From contig JABWBL010000122.1 of assembly GCA_013360535.1 (NCBI GenBank), forward strand, positions 1 through 8,327: a DNA stretch of 8,327 nt. The letters are read 5' to 3'. Below the pieces are notes generated by a model. It had not been told where the DNA came from, ran no database searches, and worked only from the letters and a program-made list of their open reading frames with translations. Origin of the DNA: Planctomycetaceae bacterium (lineage in GTDB: Bacteria; Planctomycetota; UBA1135; GCA-002686595). How positions within the stretch are numbered: the stretch's first letter is position 1; each line of letters begins with the position of its first letter. The translations under genes and the position numbers were made by a program. Shown here in pieces: positions 1 through 6,278 of the stretch.

Positions 1-2
1 CC

Positions 3-251
3 GAACCCGTGGGCAGCCCCACCGACGGCCGGCCCCAATGGGCCACGGCCCGCGATGCGCTGCGCGGCCTCGTTCAAAAGATTGAGAACTACGCTGACCC
101 CGATCTCAAGGGGAGCGAGGCGCTCGTCACGTTCGTATTGGAGCCATATGTCGAGATGGTGAACGACCTCGCCAGGAACCGCCGGGCAAACCGCTCGAAA
201 AAGTCGGACACCACACCCATGCCGCCTGTCGGCGTGCCGGGGACACCCTGA
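3..251 (+). CDS. C-terminal part of an unrecognised protein (5' end outside window)
   Basis: The frame is open from the first bases of the window to a TGA at 249-251, with GC-rich third positions typical of a real gene. A GTG at 9 could be a start, but no ribosome binding site precedes it and the frame continues upstream, so I treat it as a partial gene. The visible part has a polar start, then a mainly helical stretch of about 45 residues (from RDALRGLVQKIENY to EMVNDLARNRRANRSKK) with amphipathic spacing, then a short disordered tail rich in proline and glycine (MPPVGVPGTP). I recognise no family, motif, signal peptide or membrane segment. The basic end of the helix could contact nucleic acid or another protein, but that is only inference. 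Whether it is related to the kinase downstream cannot be told; the 377-bp gap argues against a shared transcript. Confidence 0.5.
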   Translation, partial: EPVGSPTDGRPQWATARDALRGLVQKIENYADPDLKGSEALVTFVLEPYVEMVNDLARNRRANRSKKSDTTPMPPVGVPGTP

Positions 252-628
252 TCGCATAGCGCGCATACCGCCTCTCCACGCGCGGAATGCCCGGGATGCA
301 GGACCCCGAGGAAGGAGGTCCACACGGAGACGGCGGCCGATCACCGTTCCTGTGGAGGGGGGTCCAGCGGAAGATGCTCTCCAACCGTCTTCCGCATTAC
401 CGCGAGCCCGCGGGAGACGGTCCCCACCGAGGTCTCGGAGCAGGCGGAGACCACGAACAACAGGCAGCTACCGTGTCCGCGTGGAGAATGGCGGAACCCA
501 CCCCGGCGGCCATCCCGGACCAAGACGGCTCCCACGTCTCCTCAGAACGGTCAGAGACCTTTTCTCTTTCGCGGGCACCAGTGTAGTCTGGCCTCGCCCG
601 AGCACTTCCCCGTCGCCCGGACCGATCG
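252..628. other. Intergenic region upstream of the kinase gene, no gene recognised
   Basis: No open frame here resembles a known protein, and I see no tRNA, rRNA or clear intrinsic terminator after the stop at 251. The kinase frame is closed by a TAG at 584-586. A weak promoter-like hexamer TAGTCT lies at 584-589, about 40 nt before the kinase ATG, behind a T-rich run (ttttctctttc, 560-570), but there is no good -35 at the right spacing. A 64-codon minus-strand frame (341-535) has no recognisable features and is probably chance. Confidence 0.4.
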
Positions 629-3600
629 ATGCCCCCGCCTCCCTCGTCCTCGAACCTGACGCCGCCGGATCTGCTCGATCCCGCCGATGTCCTCGAGGAC
701 GATCGGCACATCTCGCAGACGCGGCAGATCGCCGAGGCCGCGAGCGACGCCGATCAACGCATCTCGTCGCCCACGCCCCTGCCGGGAAAGAGAGCGTTCG
801 CGCAGACCCTTGTCACCTCGGTCGCCCCGCCGCCCACCGAGCGAACGCCGAACCTCACGGCCGATCGCCCATCGAACCCCGCGGCCGATCGCCCATCGAA
901 CCCCGCGGCCCCCCGCCCCGCAGAGGCCGCGCCGGAGCCAAATACAAGCACCAAGCTCGCTCGCCCGACGCCCCCGCCGCTCCCCCCGAGGACGCGATCC
1001 AACCCCGGCTTTGCAGCGCCGCCCCTGCCGCCTCCTCCAGGTGGCCCCGCCGCCTCGCCGCTCACCAAAACAACACCCCTTCCGGCGCCTCAGCAGCCGC
1101 CCGTCCTCGTCGCGGCGCCCACGTTCGGGCCTCGACCGACACCCCCGCCGCCGGAAGCTCGCCCGATGATCCCGCCCGATCGCCCTTCCGGCGTCGGGCA
1201 ACTCCCGCCGCCCCAAGCGATCCCTGATCGCCCTTCCGGCGTCGGGCAACTCCCACAACCTGTGTTCAATCGCCCGTCGTGGCCCGGCCCCGTCGCGCCT
1301 CCCCGCGATCAACCCTCCTGGACCGGCCCCATCGCGGCCATCCTCGGGCACGGCGACCGCGTCTCGTGGACGGGCAACATGCCCGCGCCCCCCCAGCCGG
1401 AGGAATACGCCCCCGGCCATATCATCGCGGGCAAATTCCGGCTCACCCGCCTCATCGGCCGGGGCGGCATGGGAGCCGTCTGGCTCGCCCAGAACATGAC
1501 GCTCGACATCGATGTCGCCGTAAAGCTCATCCGCCGCGACAAAGCCGCGCCCGCCGCCGCGATGCGCCTGCTCCAGGAGGCTCGCGCCGCCGCCCGCCTC
1601 AACCACCCGTCGATCGTGCGCGTCTATGAGTTCGGCGAAACCCAATGGGGCGACCCCTTCATCGCCATGGAGTTCCTTCATGGCGAGTCGCTCGACACCA
1701 TTCTCACAAGGAAGGGCCGCCTCGCGCCCGCCACCGCCGTCCAGACCCTCCTGCCCGTCGCGGGCGCCCTCTCCGAGGCCCATTCAAAAGGCGTCATTCA
1801 CCGCGATCTCAAGCCCGAGAACGTCTTCCTCGTGACGGGCGAGAACGGATCGCTCACGCCCAAGGTCGTCGACTTCGGCATCGCGAAGCTCATCCACAGC
1901 GACCTCGATCGCAGCGTCACGTTGGCCGGCGAGGTCGTCGGCAGCCCCGATTATATGTCCCCCGAGCAGGCCCGCGGCGACGAGCAGGTCGGCGAGGCCA
2001 CCGACGTGTGGGCCTTCTCGGTCGTGCTCTACGAGACCATCACCGGCCGGCGCCCCTTCGACGGCGCGAACTACAACGCCCTCATCGCCTCGATCCTCAC
2101 GGCCAATCCTCCCTCCGCAGCCGCCCTCGGCGCGTGCGACGCGGCCTTCTGGAACATCCTCGAGCGCGGCCTCGCGAAGGACATCTCGGCGCGTTGGCCG
2201 ACGATCAAGGCGCTCGCGACCGCCCTCGCCATGTGGGCCTGCGAGCGGGGCGTCGAAGAAGACATCACCGGCGCCCCCATCGCTCGCCAGTGGCTCGCCG
2301 AGAAGGGACGTCGCCTGCTCACGGTCCTGCCGCAGGGCGATCCCTCCGCGCCGTCTCCTGCCGCCCGCCTCGATGTCGCGCCCGCGCAAGCCCCGCCCCC
2401 GTTGCACCAAGCTCCGCCTCCGATGCTCGCGCCTCCGAGGAGCGCTCCAGGGATGGCTCAGCCGCCGAGGAGCGCGCCGCTGATGGCCGCGCTCGCCGTC
2501 GAGCTGGGGATGGTGCGCTTCGAGCTGCGCTGCGGGGCGAAGCTGCTCGTCTCGCCGCGACCGGGCGCGCCCGTGACCGCGATCCAGATGCACCTGCGCG
2601 GTGGGCATTCGCTCGACGAGCGGGGGCGCGAGGGGACGGCCTACCTCGCCGGCGGGTTGATCGACCAGGGCACGACGCGCCACAGCGAGGAGCAGATCGC
2701 GGATGCGCTCGAGACGCACGGCGGCTCGCTCGCCGGCGAGTCCAACGGCGCCTCGGGCTCGATCGCGTCGCCGCACTGGAAGCTCCTGCTCGAGCTCTTC
2801 GCCGAGCTCGTCACCGAACCGACCTACCCGCGGCCTGAGTTCCGGCGCCAGAAGCAGCGCCTGATCGACCGGCTGGTCGTCGAGCGCGACGAGCCGCGGG
2901 TGCAGGGCGAGATCGTGTTCAAGAAGCTCGTGTACGGCACGCACTGGCTCGGGCGCAGCGCGAGCGGAAGCCCCGAGAGCGTCGGCGCGATCGAGCGCGA
3001 GTACCTGGCCCGCTTCCACCGCGAACATTGGGTCGCGCGCCGCGCCGTGATCGCGGTGTGTGGCGACGTCGATCCGAAGGCCGTGCACAAGGTGCTCGAC
3101 CGCGCGCTCGCCAAGTGGACTCCCGGCGAGGACCTGCCGTACCCCGAGCCGGTGCTCCCGCCGCTCGTGCCGCGCCGCGGCGTCTTTCACGCCAAGCGCG
3201 AGCAAGTGCACGTGTTCCTCGGCCACCTCGGCGTGCGCCGCAGCGATCCCGACTACCACGCGCTGGTCGTGATGGACCATGTGCTCGGCACGGGTCCGGG
3301 CTTCACCAACCGCGTCGCGATGCGCCTGCGCGACGAGCTCGGCCTCGCCTACACCGTGCACGCCAACATCCACGGTTCCGCGGGCACGTACCCCGGCACG
3401 TTCACGGCCTACATCGGCACCAGTCCCGACAAGGTGCGCACCGCGATCGAGGGTTTCCGCGCGGAAATGCGCCGCATCCAGGACGAACCGGTCGGCGAGG
3501 CGGAGCTCGGCGTCGCCAAGGACTACGTCGTCGGCTCGTTCGCGCTCTCGTTCCAGCGTGCGTCTCGTCGGGCGAGCTACATGATCGCCGCCGAGCGTTT

Positions 3601-3751
3601 CAACCTGCCCGCCGACAACCTGCAGAGCGCGCCGCTGCGTTACGCGGCCGTCACGAGCGAGGACCTGCAGCGCGTCGCGCGCAAGCACCTGCATCCCGAA
3701 CGCTGCTGCATCGCGGCTGCCGGGCCCGTGCGCGAGTCCGACCTCGGCTGA
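629..3751 (+). CDS. Hanks-type Ser/Thr protein kinase fused in frame to an M16 peptidase-like domain
   Basis: The frame encodes 1040 residues. Residues 1-260 are proline-rich and low in complexity, with short internal repeats. Residues about 268-550 are a complete bacterial Ser/Thr kinase: glycine loop GRGGMGAVW (277-285), ATP lysine K299 in VAVK, helix-C glutamate E317, catalytic loop HRDLKPEN (391-398), DFG (415-417) and SPE (444-446). All key residues are present, so it should phosphorylate Ser/Thr on unknown targets. The stretch MWACERGVEEDITG (535-548) resembles C-lobe ends I know from Myxococcota kinases. A linker with two PPRSAP units (602-617) leads into a full-length M16 peptidase-like domain (619-1040). 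No membrane segment is visible, so the product would be cytosolic. The ATG at 629 is the first after an in-frame TAG at 584-586; no ribosome binding site is visible. Such a domain pair is unusual, and codon use changes at the join, so the frame may be an assembly chimera. The domain calls are secure; the fusion is not. Confidence 0.8.
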   Translation: MPPPPSSSNLTPPDLLDPADVLEDDRHISQTRQIAEAASDADQRISSPTPLPGKRAFAQTLVTSVAPPPTERTPNLTADRPSNPAADRPSNPAAPRPAEAAPEPNTSTKLARPTPPPLPPRTRSNPGFAAPPLPPPPGGPAASPLTKTTPLPAPQQPPVLVAAPTFGPRPTPPPPEARPMIPPDRPSGVGQLPPPQAIPDRPSGVGQLPQPVFNRPSWPGPVAPPRDQPSWTGPIAAILGHGDRVSWTGNMPAPPQPEEYAPGHIIAGKFRLTRLIGRGGMGAVWLAQNMTLDIDVAVKLIRRDKAAPAAAMRLLQEARAAARLNHPSIVRVYEFGETQWGDPFIAMEFLHGESLDTILTRKGRLAPATAVQTLLPVAGALSEAHSKGVIHRDLKPENVFLVTGENGSLTPKVVDFGIAKLIHSDLDRSVTLAGEVVGSPDYMSPEQARGDEQVGEATDVWAFSVVLYETITGRRPFDGANYNALIASILTANPPSAAALGACDAAFWNILERGLAKDISARWPTIKALATALAMWACERGVEEDITGAPIARQWLAEKGRRLLTVLPQGDPSAPSPAARLDVAPAQAPPPLHQAPPPMLAPPRSAPGMAQPPRSAPLMAALAVELGMVRFELRCGAKLLVSPRPGAPVTAIQMHLRGGHSLDERGREGTAYLAGGLIDQGTTRHSEEQIADALETHGGSLAGESNGASGSIASPHWKLLLELFAELVTEPTYPRPEFRRQKQRLIDRLVVERDEPRVQGEIVFKKLVYGTHWLGRSASGSPESVGAIEREYLARFHREHWVARRAVIAVCGDVDPKAVHKVLDRALAKWTPGEDLPYPEPVLPPLVPRRGVFHAKREQVHVFLGHLGVRRSDPDYHALVVMDHVLGTGPGFTNRVAMRLRDELGLAYTVHANIHGSAGTYPGTFTAYIGTSPDKVRTAIEGFRAEMRRIQDEPVGEAELGVAKDYVVGSFALSFQRASRRASYMIAAERFNLPADNLQSAPLRYAAVTSEDLQRVARKHLHPERCCIAAAGPVRESDLG
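859..906 (+). repeat. Two exact 24-nt tandem repeats in the kinase N-terminal region
   Basis: The 24-nt unit at 859-882 is repeated exactly at 883-906. It stays in frame and encodes the eight-residue unit ADRPSNPA twice (residues 78-93). It is coding low-complexity sequence, likely spread by replication slippage. Confidence 0.9.
1178..1254 (+). repeat. 29-nt direct repeat, 48-nt period, in the kinase N-terminal region
   Basis: An identical 29-nt stretch occurs at 1178-1206 and 1226-1254. It encodes DRPSGVGQLP twice (residues 184-193 and 200-209), a 16-residue period. Related but diverged units follow: NRPSWPGP, QPSWTGP and RVSWTGN up to residue 250, directly before the kinase domain. Confidence 0.9.
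2483..3751 (+). other. M16B peptidase-like domain, non-catalytic R/Y type (may be a gene of its own)
   Basis: From Met619 this part alone would be a 422-residue protein, the usual size of one bacterial M16B subunit. The N-terminal half starts like the family (RFELRCGAKLLVSPRPGAPV) and has the conserved GT near 681-682. At the place of the zinc motif HxxEH it reads YLAGG (672-676), so the zinc ligands and catalytic glutamate are absent. The C-terminal half keeps RDELGLAY, with R901 and Y908 seven residues apart, as are the substrate-binding Arg and Tyr of insulysin-type enzymes. In two-subunit M16B enzymes one chain carries HxxEH and the other this R/Y pair; by that rule this is the R/Y subunit. 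Its partner is normally encoded next door but is not in the window. ATG 2483 follows a GAGGAG about 11 nt upstream, and another in-frame ATG lies at 2510, so independent starts are conceivable. Confidence 0.75.
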
Positions 3752-4147
3752 TCAGCGCGAGTTCGCCTTGGTGACATCGGCCTGGATCGTCAGGCCCTGC
3801 TGCGACGCGAAACGGTAGTCGACGATCGCGCCCTTCTCGTCCGCCGCGAGCTCGATCTTCACGGCGCCGTCCGCGCGTTTCCACGCGAACGTGCGCGCCG
3901 TGATCGCGCACTCGCCGCTCTCGAGCTGCTTCCCGCTCGAATCGGTGACCGTGAACTTCACGCGCCCCGGGCCACGGTTGTCGATCCGCAGGTTGAGCGG
4001 CGGCGGCGCCGTCCACGTCGCATCGAGCGTGACGCTCCCCCCCGGCCCGAGCCGGGCCTGCGATTCGATCGTGTGCGACGAAAACGTGGTGCGGCAGGCC
4101 GCGCAGAGCGCGACCAGCGCGACGAGGGCGAATGCGGGTCGGAGCAT
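3752..4147 (-). CDS. Small exported protein, probable lipoprotein, function unknown
   Basis: The gene encodes 131 residues from the ATG at 4147. The N-terminus has one Arg, a hydrophobic core (FALVALVAL) and then CAAC, so Cys18 could be lipidated; Cys at -3 is atypical for a lipobox, and cleavage as an ordinary secreted protein is the alternative. The remaining 110 residues are rich in alternating polar and hydrophobic positions (for example GPGRVKFTVTDSSGKQL), suggesting a beta-sandwich fold in the periplasm or on the outer membrane. I recognise no family. The frame could be extended upstream to 4594, but the signal peptide fixes the start at 4147 and the extension would run antisense through the M1 gene. 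It is transcribed divergently from the M1 gene, 67 bp away, and its stop codon directly abuts the M16 stop. GC-rich third positions support a real gene. Confidence 0.75.
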   Translation of the reverse strand: MLRPAFALVALVALCAACRTTFSSHTIESQARLGPGGSVTLDATWTAPPPLNLRIDNRGPGRVKFTVTDSSGKQLESGECAITARTFAWKRADGAVKIELAADEKGAIVDYRFASQQGLTIQADVTKANSR

Positions 4148-4154
4148 GGAAAGG

Positions 4155-4184
4155 AGGCTAGCCCACCGCCATCCGCGACCGCAA
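4155..4184 (-). promoter_or_regulatory. Putative promoter of the small lipoprotein gene, leaderless type
   Basis: Read on the minus strand, TTGCGG (4184-4179) is followed after 18 nt by TAGCCT (4160-4155), then 7 nt and the ATG. No Shine-Dalgarno sequence is present; the bases before the ATG are instead pyrimidine-rich (cctcctttcc). This fits a sigma70-type promoter that starts transcription at or very near the start codon. The -35 match is only partial. Confidence 0.4.
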
Positions 4185-4200
4185 CGAGGCGCACGCGCAG

Positions 4201-4206
4201 TATTCT
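4201..4206 (+). promoter_or_regulatory. Putative -10 element of the M1 aminopeptidase gene
   Basis: TATTCT lies 8 nt before the ATG at 4215, with no ribosome binding site between. It matches four of six bases of TATAAT and the TANNNT pattern associated with leaderless genes. I see no convincing -35 element 16-18 nt upstream. Confidence 0.4.
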
Positions 4207-4214
4207 CGCGGTCC

Positions 4215-6077
4215 ATGTCGAGTCCCGCCGCGCTGCTCCTCTGGCTCCTCGCCGCGCTCCTACTGGGCGCCTGCACCAGCATGTCCAACGCCACTGCACC
4301 CAGCCCCGCCGCCCGCGACCAGCACTCCCACGCCGAGCCCGAGCGCGTGTGCGTGAAGCACCTGGCGCTCGACCTCACGCTCGACTTCGTGGCCCGGCGC
4401 GCGGAGGGGACGGCGCGGCTCGAGCTCGAGCGGCGCGATGCGGCGGCTCCGCTCGTGCTTGATGCGGTCGCGCTCGACATCACGAGCGTCACGGGCAGCT
4501 CGGGTGGCGCGCGGCGCTTCACGCTGGGGCCTGTGGATCCGGCGCTGGGTGCGCGGTTGGAGATCGAGCTCGCGCCCCGCGACACGGCCGTCATCGTCCA
4601 CTACCGCACGACCGAGGGCGCGCAGGCGATGCAGTGGCTCGAGCCGGCGCAGACCGCCGGCGGCAAGCACCCGTTCCTGTTCACGCAGGGCCAGTCGATC
4701 CTCACGCGCAGCTGGATTCCGCTGCAGGATTCGCCGGGAGTGCGCGTCACGTACGAAGCGACGATCCGTGCGCCGGCCGGGCTCGTGCCGGTGATGAGCG
4801 CGGAGCAACTCGGACGCGGCGCGGACGGCGCGTGGCGCTTCCGCATGCCGGAGGCGATTCCGCCGTACCTGATCGCGCTCGCCTGCGGAGAGCTCGAGTT
4901 CCGCGAGATTTCCAACCGCACGGGCGTGTGGGCCGAGCCGTCGGTGGTCGGGCTCGCGCGCGAGGAACTGGTCGACACCGAGCGCATGGTGCAGCACGCG
5001 GAGGCGCTCTTCGGGCCGTACCGCTGGGGCCGCTACGACCTGATCGTGCTGCCGCCGTCGTTCCCGTTCGGCGGCATGGAGAACCCGCGGCTCACGTTTG
5101 CGACACCGACGATCCTCGCCGGCGACCGCTCGCTGGTCGGGCTCGTCGCGCACGAGCTGGCGCACTCGTGGTCGGGCAACCTCGTCACGAACGCGACGTG
5201 GCGCGACTTCTGGCTCAACGAGGGTTTCACGGTCTATTTCGAGCAGCGCATCATGGAGCGCGTGTTCAGTCCCGAGCGCAGCGCGATGGAGAAGGTGCTC
5301 GCGCGGCGCGACCTCGAGCTCGAGATGGCGCACCTCGAGCCGTGGCAGCAGGTGCTGCACTGCGAGCTTTCGGGCCGCCATCCCGACGACGGCTTCAGCG
5401 TCGTGCCGTACGAGAAGGGCGCGCTGTTCCTGCGGCGCATCGAGGAGCTCGTCGGACGCGAGGAATTCGATCGTTTCCTGCGCGGCTGGTTCGACGGCCA
5501 CGCCTTCGAGAGCGTGACGACCGAGGAATTCCTCGCGTGGCTCGACGAGAAGCTGCTCTCGCGCCATCCCGACGCGCGTGCCCAGCTCGACCTGCAGGCG
5601 TGGCTGTACGCGCCGGGCCTGCCCGCCGACGCGCCGCGCACGCAGTCGACGTTGCTCGACGCCGTCGATCGCGAGGTCGAGCGCTGGACCAAGGGCACGC
5701 CTGCGGCGGAGCTCGCGGTGCGCGGCTGGGTCACGCAGCAGTGGCAACGCTTCCTCGACGCGCTCCCCGACGACCTGCGCGTGACGCAGATGGCCGAGCT
5801 CGACCGCACGTTCCGCTTCACGCAGTCGGGGAACAGCGAGATCCTGTGCGCGTGGCTCGTGATCTGCGCGCACAACCGCTATGGAGCGGCGGACAAGGCG
5901 ATGGCGGAATTCCTGCTGCGCGGCGGGCGGCGCAAGTTCCTGAAACCGATCTACTCCGAGCTCGCGAAGAGCCCCGAAGGCCTGCGGCGCGCGAAGGAGA
6001 TCTACGCGCTCGCGCGGCCGCGCTACCACGCGGTCGCGACGCGCACGCTCGACGAGCTCCTCAACTGGGGGAAATGA
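4215..6077 (+). CDS. M1 family aminopeptidase, leukotriene A4 hydrolase type, lipid-anchored
   Basis: The gene encodes a 620-residue zinc aminopeptidase that should remove N-terminal residues from peptides outside the cytoplasm. The start at 4215 gives a lipoprotein signal: a hydrophobic run, then LGAC with Cys20 as the lipidation site. Longer upstream starts would destroy this signal. The substrate-binding motif GGMEN is at 286-290. HELAH (313-317) and E336 in WLNEG give zinc ligands H313, H317 and E336, with E314 as catalytic base. Y399 in VPYEKG matches the transition-state tyrosine. The C-terminal helical domain of the leukotriene A4 hydrolase group is present (WLYAPGLP, then NSEI and GRRKFLKP), and R572/K574 sit where the human enzyme has its carboxylate-binding Arg563/Lys565. 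Human-type members are about 610 residues and cytosolic, so the lipid anchor is notable. Bacterial members act as aminopeptidases; epoxide hydrolase activity is not implied. A small gene follows after 2 bp. Confidence 0.95.
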   Translation: MSSPAALLLWLLAALLLGACTSMSNATAPSPAARDQHSHAEPERVCVKHLALDLTLDFVARRAEGTARLELERRDAAAPLVLDAVALDITSVTGSSGGARRFTLGPVDPALGARLEIELAPRDTAVIVHYRTTEGAQAMQWLEPAQTAGGKHPFLFTQGQSILTRSWIPLQDSPGVRVTYEATIRAPAGLVPVMSAEQLGRGADGAWRFRMPEAIPPYLIALACGELEFREISNRTGVWAEPSVVGLAREELVDTERMVQHAEALFGPYRWGRYDLIVLPPSFPFGGMENPRLTFATPTILAGDRSLVGLVAHELAHSWSGNLVTNATWRDFWLNEGFTVYFEQRIMERVFSPERSAMEKVLARRDLELEMAHLEPWQQVLHCELSGRHPDDGFSVVPYEKGALFLRRIEELVGREEFDRFLRGWFDGHAFESVTTEEFLAWLDEKLLSRHPDARAQLDLQAWLYAPGLPADAPRTQSTLLDAVDREVERWTKGTPAAELAVRGWVTQQWQRFLDALPDDLRVTQMAELDRTFRFTQSGNSEILCAWLVICAHNRYGAADKAMAEFLLRGGRRKFLKPIYSELAKSPEGLRRAKEIYALARPRYHAVATRTLDELLNWGK

Positions 6078-6079
6078 CG

Positions 6080-6277
6080 ATGGCCACGCAGTGGGAGTAC
6101 AAGTCGGTCGCGCTCGCCCCCAAGGGCAGGTTCATCCCGACGTTCGAGACCGGGGATCTCGAGGAACTGCTGAACTCCCTGGGCCGAGACGGTTGGGAGC
6201 TCGTCACCATCCTCGGCGACGAAGGCACGGCCAACATGAAGTTTCAGCTGATCGCGGTCTTCAAGCGCCCGCGCTGA
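6080..6277 (+). CDS. DUF4177-like small protein
   Basis: This is a 65-residue cytosolic protein with the DUF4177 pattern: an opening WEYKSV strand, a middle LEELLNSLGRDGWELVTI helix-turn with the characteristic GWEL, and a final strand (FQLIAVFKRP). DUF4177 proteins are small alpha/beta proteins with no established function. It lies directly behind the M1 gene. An ATG at 6074 overlaps the M1 stop (ATGA), and a second in-frame ATG is at 6080. I prefer 6080 because the purine run GGGGGAA (6067-6073) is better spaced from it, but 6074, which adds two residues, is possible. Either way it is probably translated with the M1 gene. It is the only gene of the right part with something like a ribosome binding site, as expected for an internal operon gene. 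Confidence 0.85.
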   Translation: MATQWEYKSVALAPKGRFIPTFETGDLEELLNSLGRDGWELVTILGDEGTANMKFQLIAVFKRPR

Positions 6278-6278
6278 C

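Noticed and set aside
273..487. Distant inverted repeat TCTCCACGCG / CGCGTGGAGA in the intergenic region
   Set aside because: Ten base pairs separated by about 195 nt in GC-rich DNA can easily arise by chance; no supporting structure.
859..906. Short tandem repeats as a CRISPR array
   Set aside because: Only two units with no spacer between them, in frame inside a coding sequence; they encode a proline-rich octapeptide.
551..1783. Minus-strand open frame of 410 codons over the kinase N-terminal region
   Set aside because: Gly/Arg-rich reverse of a proline-rich coding repeat; no domain or plausible start context.
1784..3694. Long minus-strand open frame (636 codons) antisense to the kinase and M16 domains
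   Set aside because: Antisense frames stay open in GC-rich genes by codon mirror effects. Its translation is Arg/Ala/Val/His-rich without recognisable domains, while the plus strand has complete motifs.
4149..4157. Strong Shine-Dalgarno-like GAAAGGAGG on the plus strand
   Set aside because: No start codon lies 5-12 nt downstream on the plus strand. It belongs to the leader of the divergent minus-strand gene, where it reads as pyrimidines.
3891..4214. Upstream extension of the M1 gene to a start at 3891
   Set aside because: It would bury the clear lipoprotein signal starting at 4215 and run antisense through the small lipoprotein gene.
4260..6029. Minus-strand open frame of 589 codons antisense to the M1 aminopeptidase
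   Set aside because: Same mirror effect. The composition is low in complexity and Arg-rich, and the plus strand encodes a complete M1 enzyme.
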